8,817 nt of DNA. Source: Planctomycetaceae bacterium. GTDB lineage: Bacteria > Planctomycetota > Planctomycetia > Planctomycetales > Planctomycetaceae. Position numbers and translations under genes: made by a program. Numbering within the stretch: position 1 is the first letter of the stretch; the number at the start of each line of letters is the position of its first letter. Under the pieces are notes generated by a model, which worked only from the letters and a program-made list of their open reading frames with translations, did not search any database and was not told the origin of the DNA. Shown here one piece after another: positions 1 to 5,727 of this stretch. Location of the stretch: NCBI GenBank assembly GCA_027080405.1, contig JALWSL010000070.1:1-8817 (forward strand). Reading direction: 5' to 3'.

Positions 1-262
1 GAATGACCGCATCCTTTCCGTTACGGCCACGGCGAAGCGAACCTTCCCCATGTCCACCCCGTTCAGCATTCCAATGCTTATGACCTGCCAGATGCCCCAA
101 ACTGCCGACATCCGTTGAGGCAACAACGATGACACTGCCGCCATCACCGCCATCGCCACCATCGGGGCCTCCCCTTGGCACGTGGGCTTCCCGGCGAAAA
201 CTCATGCAACCATGACCGCCATCGCCCCCTTTGCAATGCAATTTGATTTCATCTACAAACAT
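1..262 (-). CDS. obg: GTPase Obg/CgtA, N-terminal part (cut by window edge)
   Basis: Obg is a ribosome-associated GTPase involved in late 50S subunit assembly and stress or growth control. Only the first 87 codons are present; the G domain lies beyond base 1. The reverse strand reads MFVDEIKLHCKGGDGGHGC, then SFRREAHVPRGGPDGGDGG, the glycine-rich opening of the Obg fold, followed by GHKHWNAERGGHGEG and GRNGKDAVI, all in the family's order. I chose the ATG at 262 because family members begin M(x)FVDE. An in-frame ATG at 277 would add MTKNQ, and a TAG six bases beyond it closes the frame. Neither start has a clear Shine-Dalgarno sequence. The gene is the last visible member of the leftward run. 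Identification is firm; only the exact start is uncertain. Confidence 0.95.
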   Translation of the reverse strand, partial: MFVDEIKLHCKGGDGGHGCMSFRREAHVPRGGPDGGDGGDGGSVIVVASTDVGSLGHLAGHKHWNAERGGHGEGSLRRGRNGKDAVI

Positions 263-431
263 CTGATTTTTCGTCATTAACTACAGGATGGAGATACCGC
301 CAGCCGAACAACAAGCCGACAAGCATAACGAACAGGCCGTGCGGAAACATCTGGCCGGAGAAGGTTTCGCAGGGAGATTCACGTTTTGCGCCGCGATTTA
401 CATGGTAACGTCCGTCCGGGAAACATTCCAC
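249..431 (-). CDS. Doubtful small hydrophobic ORF between NTPase and obg
   Basis: This 60-codon frame fills the 135-base gap between the NTPase stop (398) and the obg start (262). It overlaps the NTPase by 34 bases and obg by 14. It has one hydrophobic stretch, LFVMLVGLLFGW (about residues 33-44), which could be a single membrane segment, and an internal ATG that would give a 33-residue product. I see no ribosome binding site and recognise no family. The arrangement (small membrane peptide, stop inside the next gene) is compatible with translational coupling to obg, but a chance open frame is at least as likely. It is listed so that the gap is accounted for. Confidence 0.25.
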   Translation of the reverse strand: MECFPDGRYHVNRGAKRESPCETFSGQMFPHGLFVMLVGLLFGWRYLHPVVNDEKSDVCR

Positions 432-1036
432 AAGCCGTCACTGCATCTGTCGTACAGTTCCCGAATCGACTGTCTGATATCTCCACGATGCCTGTTGTAG
501 ATCGCTTCCAGCTCCTTTTGTTGGGCAGCATCGGGCGCGGAGGCCAACTCGGTAACAAGATCCGACAAAAGTGACAGGGAGGTCGTGCATTGTGTCAATG
601 TCGGCAATAACCCCGCACGATGGGAGGTAATCAGACAGCCCTGCTCTTTTCCCAACTGTCGCAGAAACTTCTTCCAATTCCACCAGGAAAGCTGCTCTGC
701 CCCATCAACACAAATCAGATCGAACTCTCCAGCCTGTGAGAATAATTCGTCCAGAACAGTGCGGGGGATTTTTCGATCCCCCTCTCGCAGTTTGACCCAA
801 TAAGTCCGCACAGATGTGGCAGATGTGATCGCATCGGCGAGTTCCTTCTGCAACGTTGTTTTCCCATGTCCCTGTGGGCCGACAATTGCCGCCCGACGGT
901 TGAGAATTTCGAAGCGGTTCAGGAGAGAAGTCAGGGAGTGATTCAAAAAACGATATCGAATTTTCCGCAAATGTTCGCTGGCAAACGGATTATGACGGGC
1001 CGGACAGAAACCGGGGCATGGTTCGATACTCACCAT
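398..1036 (-). CDS. P-loop NTPase of unknown function (planctomycete type)
   Basis: This is a 212-residue soluble protein with a clear nucleotide-binding core. Walker A is GPQGHGKTT (about residues 53-61) and a Walker B-like strand is LICVDG (about 107-112), followed by a tryptophan-rich LSWWNW segment and a sensor-like LITSHR. Ahead of the P-loop sits an NPFA motif (about 16-19), which I associate from memory with a planctomycete-specific family. The C-terminal region (about 170-205) is charged and helical, including RHRGDIRQSIRELYD. The start chosen is the ATG at 1036, whose A is the last base of the upstream stop (TGATG), indicating translational coupling to the arrestin-like gene. A GTG one codon earlier is possible. 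The substrate or partner is unknown; the coupled neighbour is the best candidate partner. Confidence 0.8.
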   Translation of the reverse strand: MVSIEPCPGFCPARHNPFASEHLRKIRYRFLNHSLTSLLNRFEILNRRAAIVGPQGHGKTTLQKELADAITSATSVRTYWVKLREGDRKIPRTVLDELFSQAGEFDLICVDGAEQLSWWNWKKFLRQLGKEQGCLITSHRAGLLPTLTQCTTSLSLLSDLVTELASAPDAAQQKELEAIYNRHRGDIRQSIRELYDRCSDGLWNVSRTDVTM

Positions 1037-1428
1037 CACTCATCATCACCGGATTGACTGGTTAAAAGAATCTCCTGGGCATCGGGTGAGAGAACGATTT
1101 CCCGGCGTGTGGAATTCCCCCCGGGTAAAGCAATCAACTCAAAAGCCCAAACAAGCGAAACGAGCTTTCCTGAAAAGCTGTAGGGAGCCGCAGGCAGTTG
1201 AATCGTTTCCGTGACTCTGTCGCGATTGAGCGGTTGCTCGTACTTCCAGAATTTCTCGACACTCAAATTTCGATCTCCCTTACCAACCGTGTTCCAAAGC
1301 AAACGCAACTCAACCACATCAGCAGGCGTTTCCAGTGACCACGAGGCGGTCACCTCGATAACTTCCCCCGCTTCAAAAGAGGTTCGGTCATCAGGGAGGA
1401 GAATTTCAAGCATCGAGAACGCATCCAT
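1036..1428 (-). CDS. Conserved hypothetical, possible arrestin/Ig-like beta-sandwich
   Basis: This 130-residue protein has no signal peptide or membrane segment. It alternates short beta-prone stretches: FEAGEVIEVTASWSL (about 18-32), VVELRLLWNTVGKG (about 38-51), and the most family-like block PYSFSGKLVSLVWAFELIA (about 82-100), ending with EIVLSP. The spacing, and the phrase built on YSFSGK followed by a tryptophan-containing strand, recall arrestin-like or Spo0M-like beta sandwiches. That fold is an inference from pattern, not a demonstrated match. The start at 1428 lies 15 bases after the DUF1080 stop and has no clear Shine-Dalgarno; an in-frame ATG at 1413 (MLEILLPDD) is a good alternative. 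The stop overlaps the NTPase start, so the two are probably made together. Function unknown. Confidence 0.75.
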   Translation of the reverse strand: MDAFSMLEILLPDDRTSFEAGEVIEVTASWSLETPADVVELRLLWNTVGKGDRNLSVEKFWKYEQPLNRDRVTETIQLPAAPYSFSGKLVSLVWAFELIALPGGNSTRREIVLSPDAQEILLTSQSGDDE

Positions 1429-1443
1429 ATCAAACAGGGAAAA

Positions 1444-2163
1444 TTACGGAAGCTCTTTTACGTAAATATTGCGAAAATAAAGAGTGTTTCCGTGGTTTTG
1501 CAATTCAATCGATTCTTTGGGATAGATCGGCTTGTCGCGTTCCCAGTAGTTTTCGAAAACCGTGTTATCAACAACGAGTTTCCCATTCAGCTTGACGGTG
1601 ACGCGATCGCCAACCATTTTGATGTAAAAAGTATTCCACTGCCCAACAGGGTTGTCTGCCAGGACAAGCGGCTTGTTTGGATTCTTCTTGTTATTGTATA
1701 AACCGCCCGATCCAACAGCATTCTGTTTATTCAGGGAGGGATCCCAAATTTGCACCTGGGGAGAACCGCGAAGATAGATGCCACTGTCTCCCCTCGGTTT
1801 TATTTTCCAATCGACATACAATTCGAAGTTCCCGTACATTTTTTTGGTGCAGAGGTTTTTTCCCTTGCCATCAAAGACCAGAACGCCATCCACAACTTTC
1901 CAGTGCTGACGCATGTTGGCGTCGGCTTCTTTCTGGGCCCTGGCCAGTTCCTCGGCCGACATTTTTGCCCGCGTTTTCGGGTTTCCCACCAGCCCCTTCC
2001 ATCCATCCAGATTTTTCCCGTTGAATAAAGCGGTGAACCCCGGAGGTGGAGAATTCAATTTCTCCCCTGCGATCACGGAATGAGACGGACTACCCGCAAC
2101 AAACAGGTGCCCCGAGACAAACAGGGCTGCCGTCATTGCCCAGAAGCAAAAAGACCGATACAT
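1444..2163 (-). CDS. Secreted DUF1080 protein (3-keto-disaccharide hydrolase-like)
   Basis: This 239-residue exported protein belongs to the DUF1080 family, a concanavalin-like beta-sandwich fold abundant in planctomycetes. Some members act as 3-keto-glycoside hydrolases; the substrate here cannot be read from sequence. Hallmarks in order: signal peptide about 1-32 (hydrophobic core AALFVSGHLFVAG, likely cleavage after VIA), GFTALFNGKNLDGW (42-55), DSGIYLRGSPQVQIWD in the middle, GQWNTFYIKMVGDRVTVKLNG, and the closing IELQNHGNTLYFRNIYVKEL. A lysine/alanine-rich insert (roughly KMSAEELARAQKEAD) follows the first motif, as I recall for a planctomycete subgroup. The ATG at 2163 was chosen because it begins the signal peptide and has AAGGA about 11 bases upstream; the frame is open further upstream but would bury the signal peptide. 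It is the first gene of the leftward run. Confidence 0.9.
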   Translation of the reverse strand: MYRSFCFWAMTAALFVSGHLFVAGSPSHSVIAGEKLNSPPPGFTALFNGKNLDGWKGLVGNPKTRAKMSAEELARAQKEADANMRQHWKVVDGVLVFDGKGKNLCTKKMYGNFELYVDWKIKPRGDSGIYLRGSPQVQIWDPSLNKQNAVGSGGLYNNKKNPNKPLVLADNPVGQWNTFYIKMVGDRVTVKLNGKLVVDNTVFENYWERDKPIYPKESIELQNHGNTLYFRNIYVKELP

Positions 2164-2384
2164 GATGGAAGTTCCTTGGCATACAGGTTGAATTGGCCTT
2201 GCCGCCCGCTGCCGTAAACAGCCTGGCAACATGGATAAGTAATTGCGTTACGATTTTGAACATAACATGCCAGAACAGGTTTTCACAACTGATAGCCCTT
2301 TGTTTGCTCACAATCTGTCTGGAAATTGATTATGATCGATCCAGCCAGGAAATCAAACGGTTGTCTTTTACAGGAGAGATTTCG
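2164..2384. promoter_or_regulatory. Divergent intergenic region with candidate promoters
   Basis: These 221 bases separate the leftward DUF1080 run from the rightward H4MPT operon and must carry promoters for both. On the plus strand TATGAT at 2331-2336 matches five of six bases of a sigma-70 -10 box and lies about 50 bases before the DUF447 start, but no good -35 box is found at the right spacing. On the minus strand TTGTGA, 18 bases, then TATGTT (roughly 2289 down to 2260) is a weak pair. CTGGCA near 2222 and TGCCAG near 2270 form a 6-base inverted pair. No RNA gene or strong operator was seen. The assignment as a promoter region rests on gene layout more than on motifs. Confidence 0.4.
2372..2376 (+). 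promoter_or_regulatory. Shine-Dalgarno site that fixes the TTG start of DUF447
   Basis: AGGAG sits 8 bases before the TTG at 2385. The reading frame is open for 64 further codons upstream but has no ATG or GTG there that fits the family. The DUF447 core (ILEGIVTTLN) begins four codons after this TTG, so the site decides the start. Confidence 0.7.
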
Positions 2385-3008
2385 TTGCCGTTTATATTGG
2401 AGGGAATTGTCACAACCCTGAACCGCGATGGAAGTATCAATATCGCTCCGATGGGGCCGATTGTCGAACTGGGGCATGTTGAATTGGGGCATGAAGAATT
2501 GGGGCATAAAAATGAAATCAGGAGATTTCTTTTCCGCCCATTTCAGGATTCACAAACCTGTCGAAACCTGATCGCGACAAAACAGGGCGTTTTTCATCTC
2601 AGCGATGACGTTCTGCTTTTTGCCCGAGCAATCACCAAACAACTGACCGAAGAAGAACTGCCACTGACACCTGCAAAAACCATCAAGGGAAAGATCATCA
2701 GCAATGCCTGTCAGTGGCACGAATTCCGAATTGTTTCCTGCAATACCGACTCGACAAGAGCAGAACTCGAAGCGGAAGTGCTGCACCAGGGCGGAAGAGG
2801 GTGCTTTCTCGGTTTCAATCGTGCCCAAAATGCGATTATCGAGACAGCGATTTTGGCCACACGATTGCATCTGCTGGATAACGATTTTCTTCAGCAGGAA
2901 TTGGAGCGGTTCCGGATCATTGTCGAAAAAACCGGCGGTGACCGGGAATGCGAGGCTTTTGGGTTACTCGCGAATTTCATTTCGGCTTGTCGTGAGGACG
3001 AATCGTGA
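2385..3008 (+). CDS. DUF447 family protein, H4MPT-pathway associated
   Basis: This 207-residue protein starts at TTG. It opens with ILEGIVTTLNRDGSINIAPMGPIV (residues 4-27), then FLFRPFQDSQTCRNL (48-62) and GVFHLSDDVLLFARA, the pattern of DUF447, which resembles split-barrel flavin-binding proteins. The C-terminal half carries an acidic, helical region ending before ACREDES. In methylotrophs and planctomycetes DUF447 genes accompany tetrahydromethanopterin biosynthesis genes, and the next gene here is beta-RFAP synthase, overlapping by four bases; the enzymatic role is not known to me. Its oddity is a triple five-residue repeat (ELGHx) at residues 28-42, where family members in my memory are shorter. 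Flavin binding is an inference from the fold family. Confidence 0.85.
   Translation: MPFILEGIVTTLNRDGSINIAPMGPIVELGHVELGHEELGHKNEIRRFLFRPFQDSQTCRNLIATKQGVFHLSDDVLLFARAITKQLTEEELPLTPAKTIKGKIISNACQWHEFRIVSCNTDSTRAELEAEVLHQGGRGCFLGFNRAQNAIIETAILATRLHLLDNDFLQQELERFRIIVEKTGGDRECEAFGLLANFISACREDES
2466..2510 (+). repeat. Three tandem 15-base copies inside the DUF447 gene
   Basis: GAACTGGGGCATGTT, GAATTGGGGCATGAA and GAATTGGGGCATAAA follow one another without a gap. Each is in frame and encodes ELGH plus one variable residue (V, E, K). The copies share an 11-base core differing at one position (GAAyTGGGGCAT) and diverge mainly in the last codon. This looks like a small in-frame tandem duplication. 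Confidence 0.9.
2993..2998 (+). promoter_or_regulatory. Shine-Dalgarno site supporting the GTG start of beta-RFAP synthase
   Basis: TGAGGA ends 6 bases before the GTG at 3005, good spacing. The alternative ATG at 3014 would be about 15 bases away. The site lies within the last codons of the DUF447 gene and favours coupled translation. Confidence 0.6.
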
Positions 3009-3967
3009 ACCGCATGGCATCCTCCTTCACCCTCCGCACCGGCAGTCGTCTGCATTGCGGATTGTTCTCCGACAACAGACCGGGCGGTTACCGGCACCAG
3101 GGAATCGGCTTCATGATCGATTCCCCCGGTTTCGTAATTTCTGCGGCGATAACTCCGACATCCGGGAACCAGATACATGCTCCGACGGAATTTTACCCTC
3201 GTATCGAAAACATTTTGACGAAACTGGATCGAACTGTCAGCCATCAAGGCGAAAGGCGATTTTTGGAAATCCGGGTTGAAAGTACCATTCCTCTTCATTG
3301 CGGGTTCGGGGCTGGCACGCAGCTTGCGTTGGCGATCGGGAAGTTGTGGTCATTGTTCAACCAACCGGAATTGATCACCCGACAAATCGCCCGAATTCTC
3401 AAACGCTCCCAACGCTCCTGTATTGGAACGTACGGGTTTGACATGGGGGGCATGCTGATCGATCGAGGTATTGCACCGGGAGAAGAAATCGGGGAATGCC
3501 GGTTTCGCGCTTCCCTGCCGGAGCACTGGAGATTTCTGCTTGTCAGGCCGCCAGAAGTGAAAGGGATTTCGGGGGAAGAAGAAATCAAAGCGTTCCAGCA
3601 TCTTCCCGGGCTGAACCCTGAAAAGATTGACCAATTACAGCAATTACTGACCATCATGCAATCAAAGCCGGACTGCTTCAACACATTGTCCTCAGCAATA
3701 CGGGAGTACGGCCTGATCGTGGGAGAATCGTTCGCCCCGATTCAAGGTGATGTTTTTTCGACGAAATTCGGTAAGAAAGTTTTTGACGTACTCAGTGAAG
3801 ACGGTCTGCAGGGGATTGCCCAATCTTCATGGGGACCGACCATCTTCGGTTTATGTGAAGATTCCGGTCAGGCCGAAACCTTGAAGCAGAGCGTACTTGG
3901 CCACTTTCCCGAGGCAGTAGTTACAATCGCATGCCCAAAAAACACGGGAGTTGAAGTTTCAGAATAG
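3005..3967 (+). CDS. Beta-ribofuranosylaminobenzene 5'-phosphate (beta-RFAP) synthase
   Basis: This 320-residue cytoplasmic enzyme belongs to the GHMP kinase superfamily. Beta-RFAP synthase joins PRPP with p-aminobenzoate (or 4-hydroxybenzoate in some organisms), releasing CO2 and pyrophosphate, the first committed step to methanopterin cofactors. Visible motifs: TGSRLHCGLFSDN near the N terminus (12-24), the GHMP nucleotide/phosphate loop variant PLHCGFGAGTQLALA (96-110), RSCIGTYGFDMGG (137-149), and a late SWGPTIFGL segment typical of the C-terminal GHMP motif. Length fits the bacterial family. The GTG at 3005 overlaps the DUF447 stop (GTGA). The next gene follows after nine bases, so all three are probably one transcript. 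A different GHMP kinase is the alternative, but the LHCGL opening and the DUF447 neighbour argue against it. Confidence 0.88.
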   Translation: MNRMASSFTLRTGSRLHCGLFSDNRPGGYRHQGIGFMIDSPGFVISAAITPTSGNQIHAPTEFYPRIENILTKLDRTVSHQGERRFLEIRVESTIPLHCGFGAGTQLALAIGKLWSLFNQPELITRQIARILKRSQRSCIGTYGFDMGGMLIDRGIAPGEEIGECRFRASLPEHWRFLLVRPPEVKGISGEEEIKAFQHLPGLNPEKIDQLQQLLTIMQSKPDCFNTLSSAIREYGLIVGESFAPIQGDVFSTKFGKKVFDVLSEDGLQGIAQSSWGPTIFGLCEDSGQAETLKQSVLGHFPEAVVTIACPKNTGVEVSE

Positions 3968-3976
3968 GGGAATCCA

Positions 3977-5485
3977 ATGGCAGAAAAACTGAAATTGATG
4001 ATTCAAGCGGGAAATCCACTTATTTCAATTGAAACATCCGACGAACAACGGGCACTTGAGTTGGTGCAAAAAGTCTCTGAACTGGTAACTCGACCGGTTT
4101 TTCATTGGTCGTTGACAGAGGGATTATCCAGAAGGCCACAATATGAAAATCGAAGCAGTCCTTCACAGAATCCCGAAATAGTTTTAAGGACATCAACGGC
4201 AATCGATGTACTGAAGCTGTTGTTGAAAGAGCCAGAGAAAGGCATTTACGTATTCAAAGATCTGGCTCCACATTGCAAGGATGCCCATGTTCATCGACTG
4301 ATGAGAGACCTGCTCGGTATCTGCGAACAGAATAAAATGACGTTGATACTGGTCGATTCGACCACGCTCCCGGACGAAATCAGCCGGTTCACCGTGCGCT
4401 ACGAATTAGGCTGGCCCGATGCTGAGGAACTTGAACAGGTTGTTCGGGAGACCTATCAGCGCATCAGACAGGAAAGTTATGTGGAAATCAATGCGAACCT
4501 CAAACATAAAGAGATGGATCAACTGGTACAGAGCCTGCGCGGACTTAGCTGCGCAGAAGCCGCCCGAGTGGTGGCCTCGGCCATTTATGACGACTACAAT
4601 CTGTCGGCAGCCGATTTGCCCAAGATTATCGAGGGGAAGCGGCAATTACTCAGCAATGCCGGTTGTCTGGAATCGATTGCGGCAGATTTTTCATCCGAGG
4701 ATATCGGCGGATTGACGAATCTGAAATCCTGGCTCAAACAACGGCGGGGCGGGTTCACCCGAAAGGCCAGAGAATTCGGTCTGGAACCTCCTCGCGGTGT
4801 TTTAATGTTGGGCGTTCCTGGCTGCGGCAAAAGTTTATGTGCAAAAGTTGTCGCAGCCGACTGGGGGATGCCCCTGTTGAGACTTGACCCCGGCGTGCTG
4901 TATCAGAAATTTATTGGGGAATCGGAAAGTCAGTTGCGTCAGGCATTACGGCAAGCCGAATCGATGGCCCCCGCCATACTGTGGATCGACGAAATCGAAA
5001 AAGCCTTCGCCTCTGCGGGGGCATCTTCATCAGACGGCGGTCTTTCCAGGCGAATGTTCGGAACATTGCTTTCATGGATGCAGGATCACCGCCACCCCAT
5101 TTTTATTGTTGCAACAGCCAACGATGTTTCCACCCTGCCCCCGGAATTGATGCGAAAGGGACGATTCGATGAAGTGTTTTTCGTCGATTTACCTGACGAA
5201 CAGGCTCGCGAGCAAATTTTGAGTATCCATCTATCTCGCAGAAAACTGAAACCTGATCAATTCGATTTGCCACGATTGGCTAAATTGAGCAGGGATTTCA
5301 GCGGTTCAGAACTGGAACAGGCGGTGATCTCTGCTCTTTTCACCGCATACCAGTCAGAAACTTCTTTGAACGATGGGCATATCGAGGCGGAAATGAGGAA
5401 ATCCCGTCCGCTGGCCATTTTGAGCCGGGAAAAAGTGGCGCAACTTCGTCAGTGGGCGGAAAAACGATGCGTCAAAGCCGATTGA
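3977..5485 (+). CDS. Ycf46-type AAA ATPase
   Basis: This 502-residue soluble ATPase resembles the cyanobacterial/plastid Ycf46 family. The N-terminal part (about 1-200) follows the family pattern: IQAGNPLISIETSDEQRA, then PVFHWSLTEGL, then TLILVDST and a helical region. The AAA module has GVPGCGKS as Walker A (279-286), ILWIDE as Walker B (334-339), an ATAND sensor 1 segment, and RKGRFD (393-398) with the arginine-finger region, followed by FFVDLPDEQAR and a C-terminal lid (FSGSELEQAV). All key ATPase residues are present, so it should be active. The ATG at 3977 has AGGGG six bases upstream, overlapping the stop of the previous gene. Ycf46 has been linked to carbon-uptake regulation in cyanobacteria. 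Its task beside H4MPT genes is unknown; a remodelling or chaperone role is only a guess. Confidence 0.88.
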   Translation: MAEKLKLMIQAGNPLISIETSDEQRALELVQKVSELVTRPVFHWSLTEGLSRRPQYENRSSPSQNPEIVLRTSTAIDVLKLLLKEPEKGIYVFKDLAPHCKDAHVHRLMRDLLGICEQNKMTLILVDSTTLPDEISRFTVRYELGWPDAEELEQVVRETYQRIRQESYVEINANLKHKEMDQLVQSLRGLSCAEAARVVASAIYDDYNLSAADLPKIIEGKRQLLSNAGCLESIAADFSSEDIGGLTNLKSWLKQRRGGFTRKAREFGLEPPRGVLMLGVPGCGKSLCAKVVAADWGMPLLRLDPGVLYQKFIGESESQLRQALRQAESMAPAILWIDEIEKAFASAGASSSDGGLSRRMFGTLLSWMQDHRHPIFIVATANDVSTLPPELMRKGRFDEVFFVDLPDEQAREQILSIHLSRRKLKPDQFDLPRLAKLSRDFSGSELEQAVISALFTAYQSETSLNDGHIEAEMRKSRPLAILSREKVAQLRQWAEKRCVKAD

Positions 5486-5511
5486 TCGATCTGTTTTCCG
5501 CTTTCAATCGG

Positions 5512-5542
5512 TTGATCAGTGGAGTACAACTTCTGGCATAAT
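5512..5542 (+). promoter_or_regulatory. Candidate promoter upstream of aroDE
   Basis: CATAAT (5537-5542) is preceded by TGG, giving an extended -10 element, and TTGATC lies at 5512-5517 with a rather long 19-base spacer. It is about 185 bases before the aroDE start. Location between two operons supports it; the -35 match is only four of six. Confidence 0.35.
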
Positions 5543-5727
5543 TTCGTTAATCTACTGCGCTGACAGGTTCCGGGTTGAGGGCGCCTCGATAACCTTGGCA
5601 TGACGGAACGGCATGTAGCGGAATTGCATGGACTATCATGTATCAAACCCGGAGAGTCCCGCAGAGGCGTTGTTTTCCGGTCTACATGGTAATTAGAGAT
5701 AAACTAGAGAAAAAACAGGTTGTTTTA
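5543..5727 (+). other. Possible structured 5' leader of aroDE
   Basis: If the promoter at 5512-5542 is used, the aroDE message has a leader of about 180 bases. Within it TCCGGGTT (5569-5576) and AACCCGGA (5646-5653) are perfectly complementary and would close an 85-base domain that starts with a small GAGG/CCTC hairpin (5577-5587). GGCATG also recurs at short intervals (near 5599 and 5611). No known riboswitch or T-box element was recognised, and there is no U-tract, so this is a weak observation. Confidence 0.25.

Noticed and set aside
1677..2028. Plus-strand open frames opposite the DUF1080 gene
   Set aside because: They are antisense to a clear DUF1080 protein, without ribosome binding sites or recognisable motifs.
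2193..2384. Upstream extension of the DUF447 frame by 64 codons from a TTG at 2193
   Set aside because: It crosses the candidate promoter, lacks a ribosome binding site, and resembles no part of the family; the TTG at 2385 has a good site.
5478..5511. Inverted repeat CCGATTGA/TCAATCGG over the stop of the AAA ATPase gene, as a terminator
   Set aside because: The 18-base loop is large, the stem is not GC-rich and no T-run follows, so an intrinsic terminator is not supported.
5569..5653. tRNA-like outline: an 85-base segment closed by an 8-base stem
   Set aside because: No T-arm consensus precedes the 3' strand, there is no recognisable anticodon arm, and the D-arm pattern is absent.
5638..5727. 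Longer N terminus for aroDE starting at 5638 or 5686
   Set aside because: The added residues are basic and unlike AroD, while MICVSIGRSR fits the expected beginning of the barrel.
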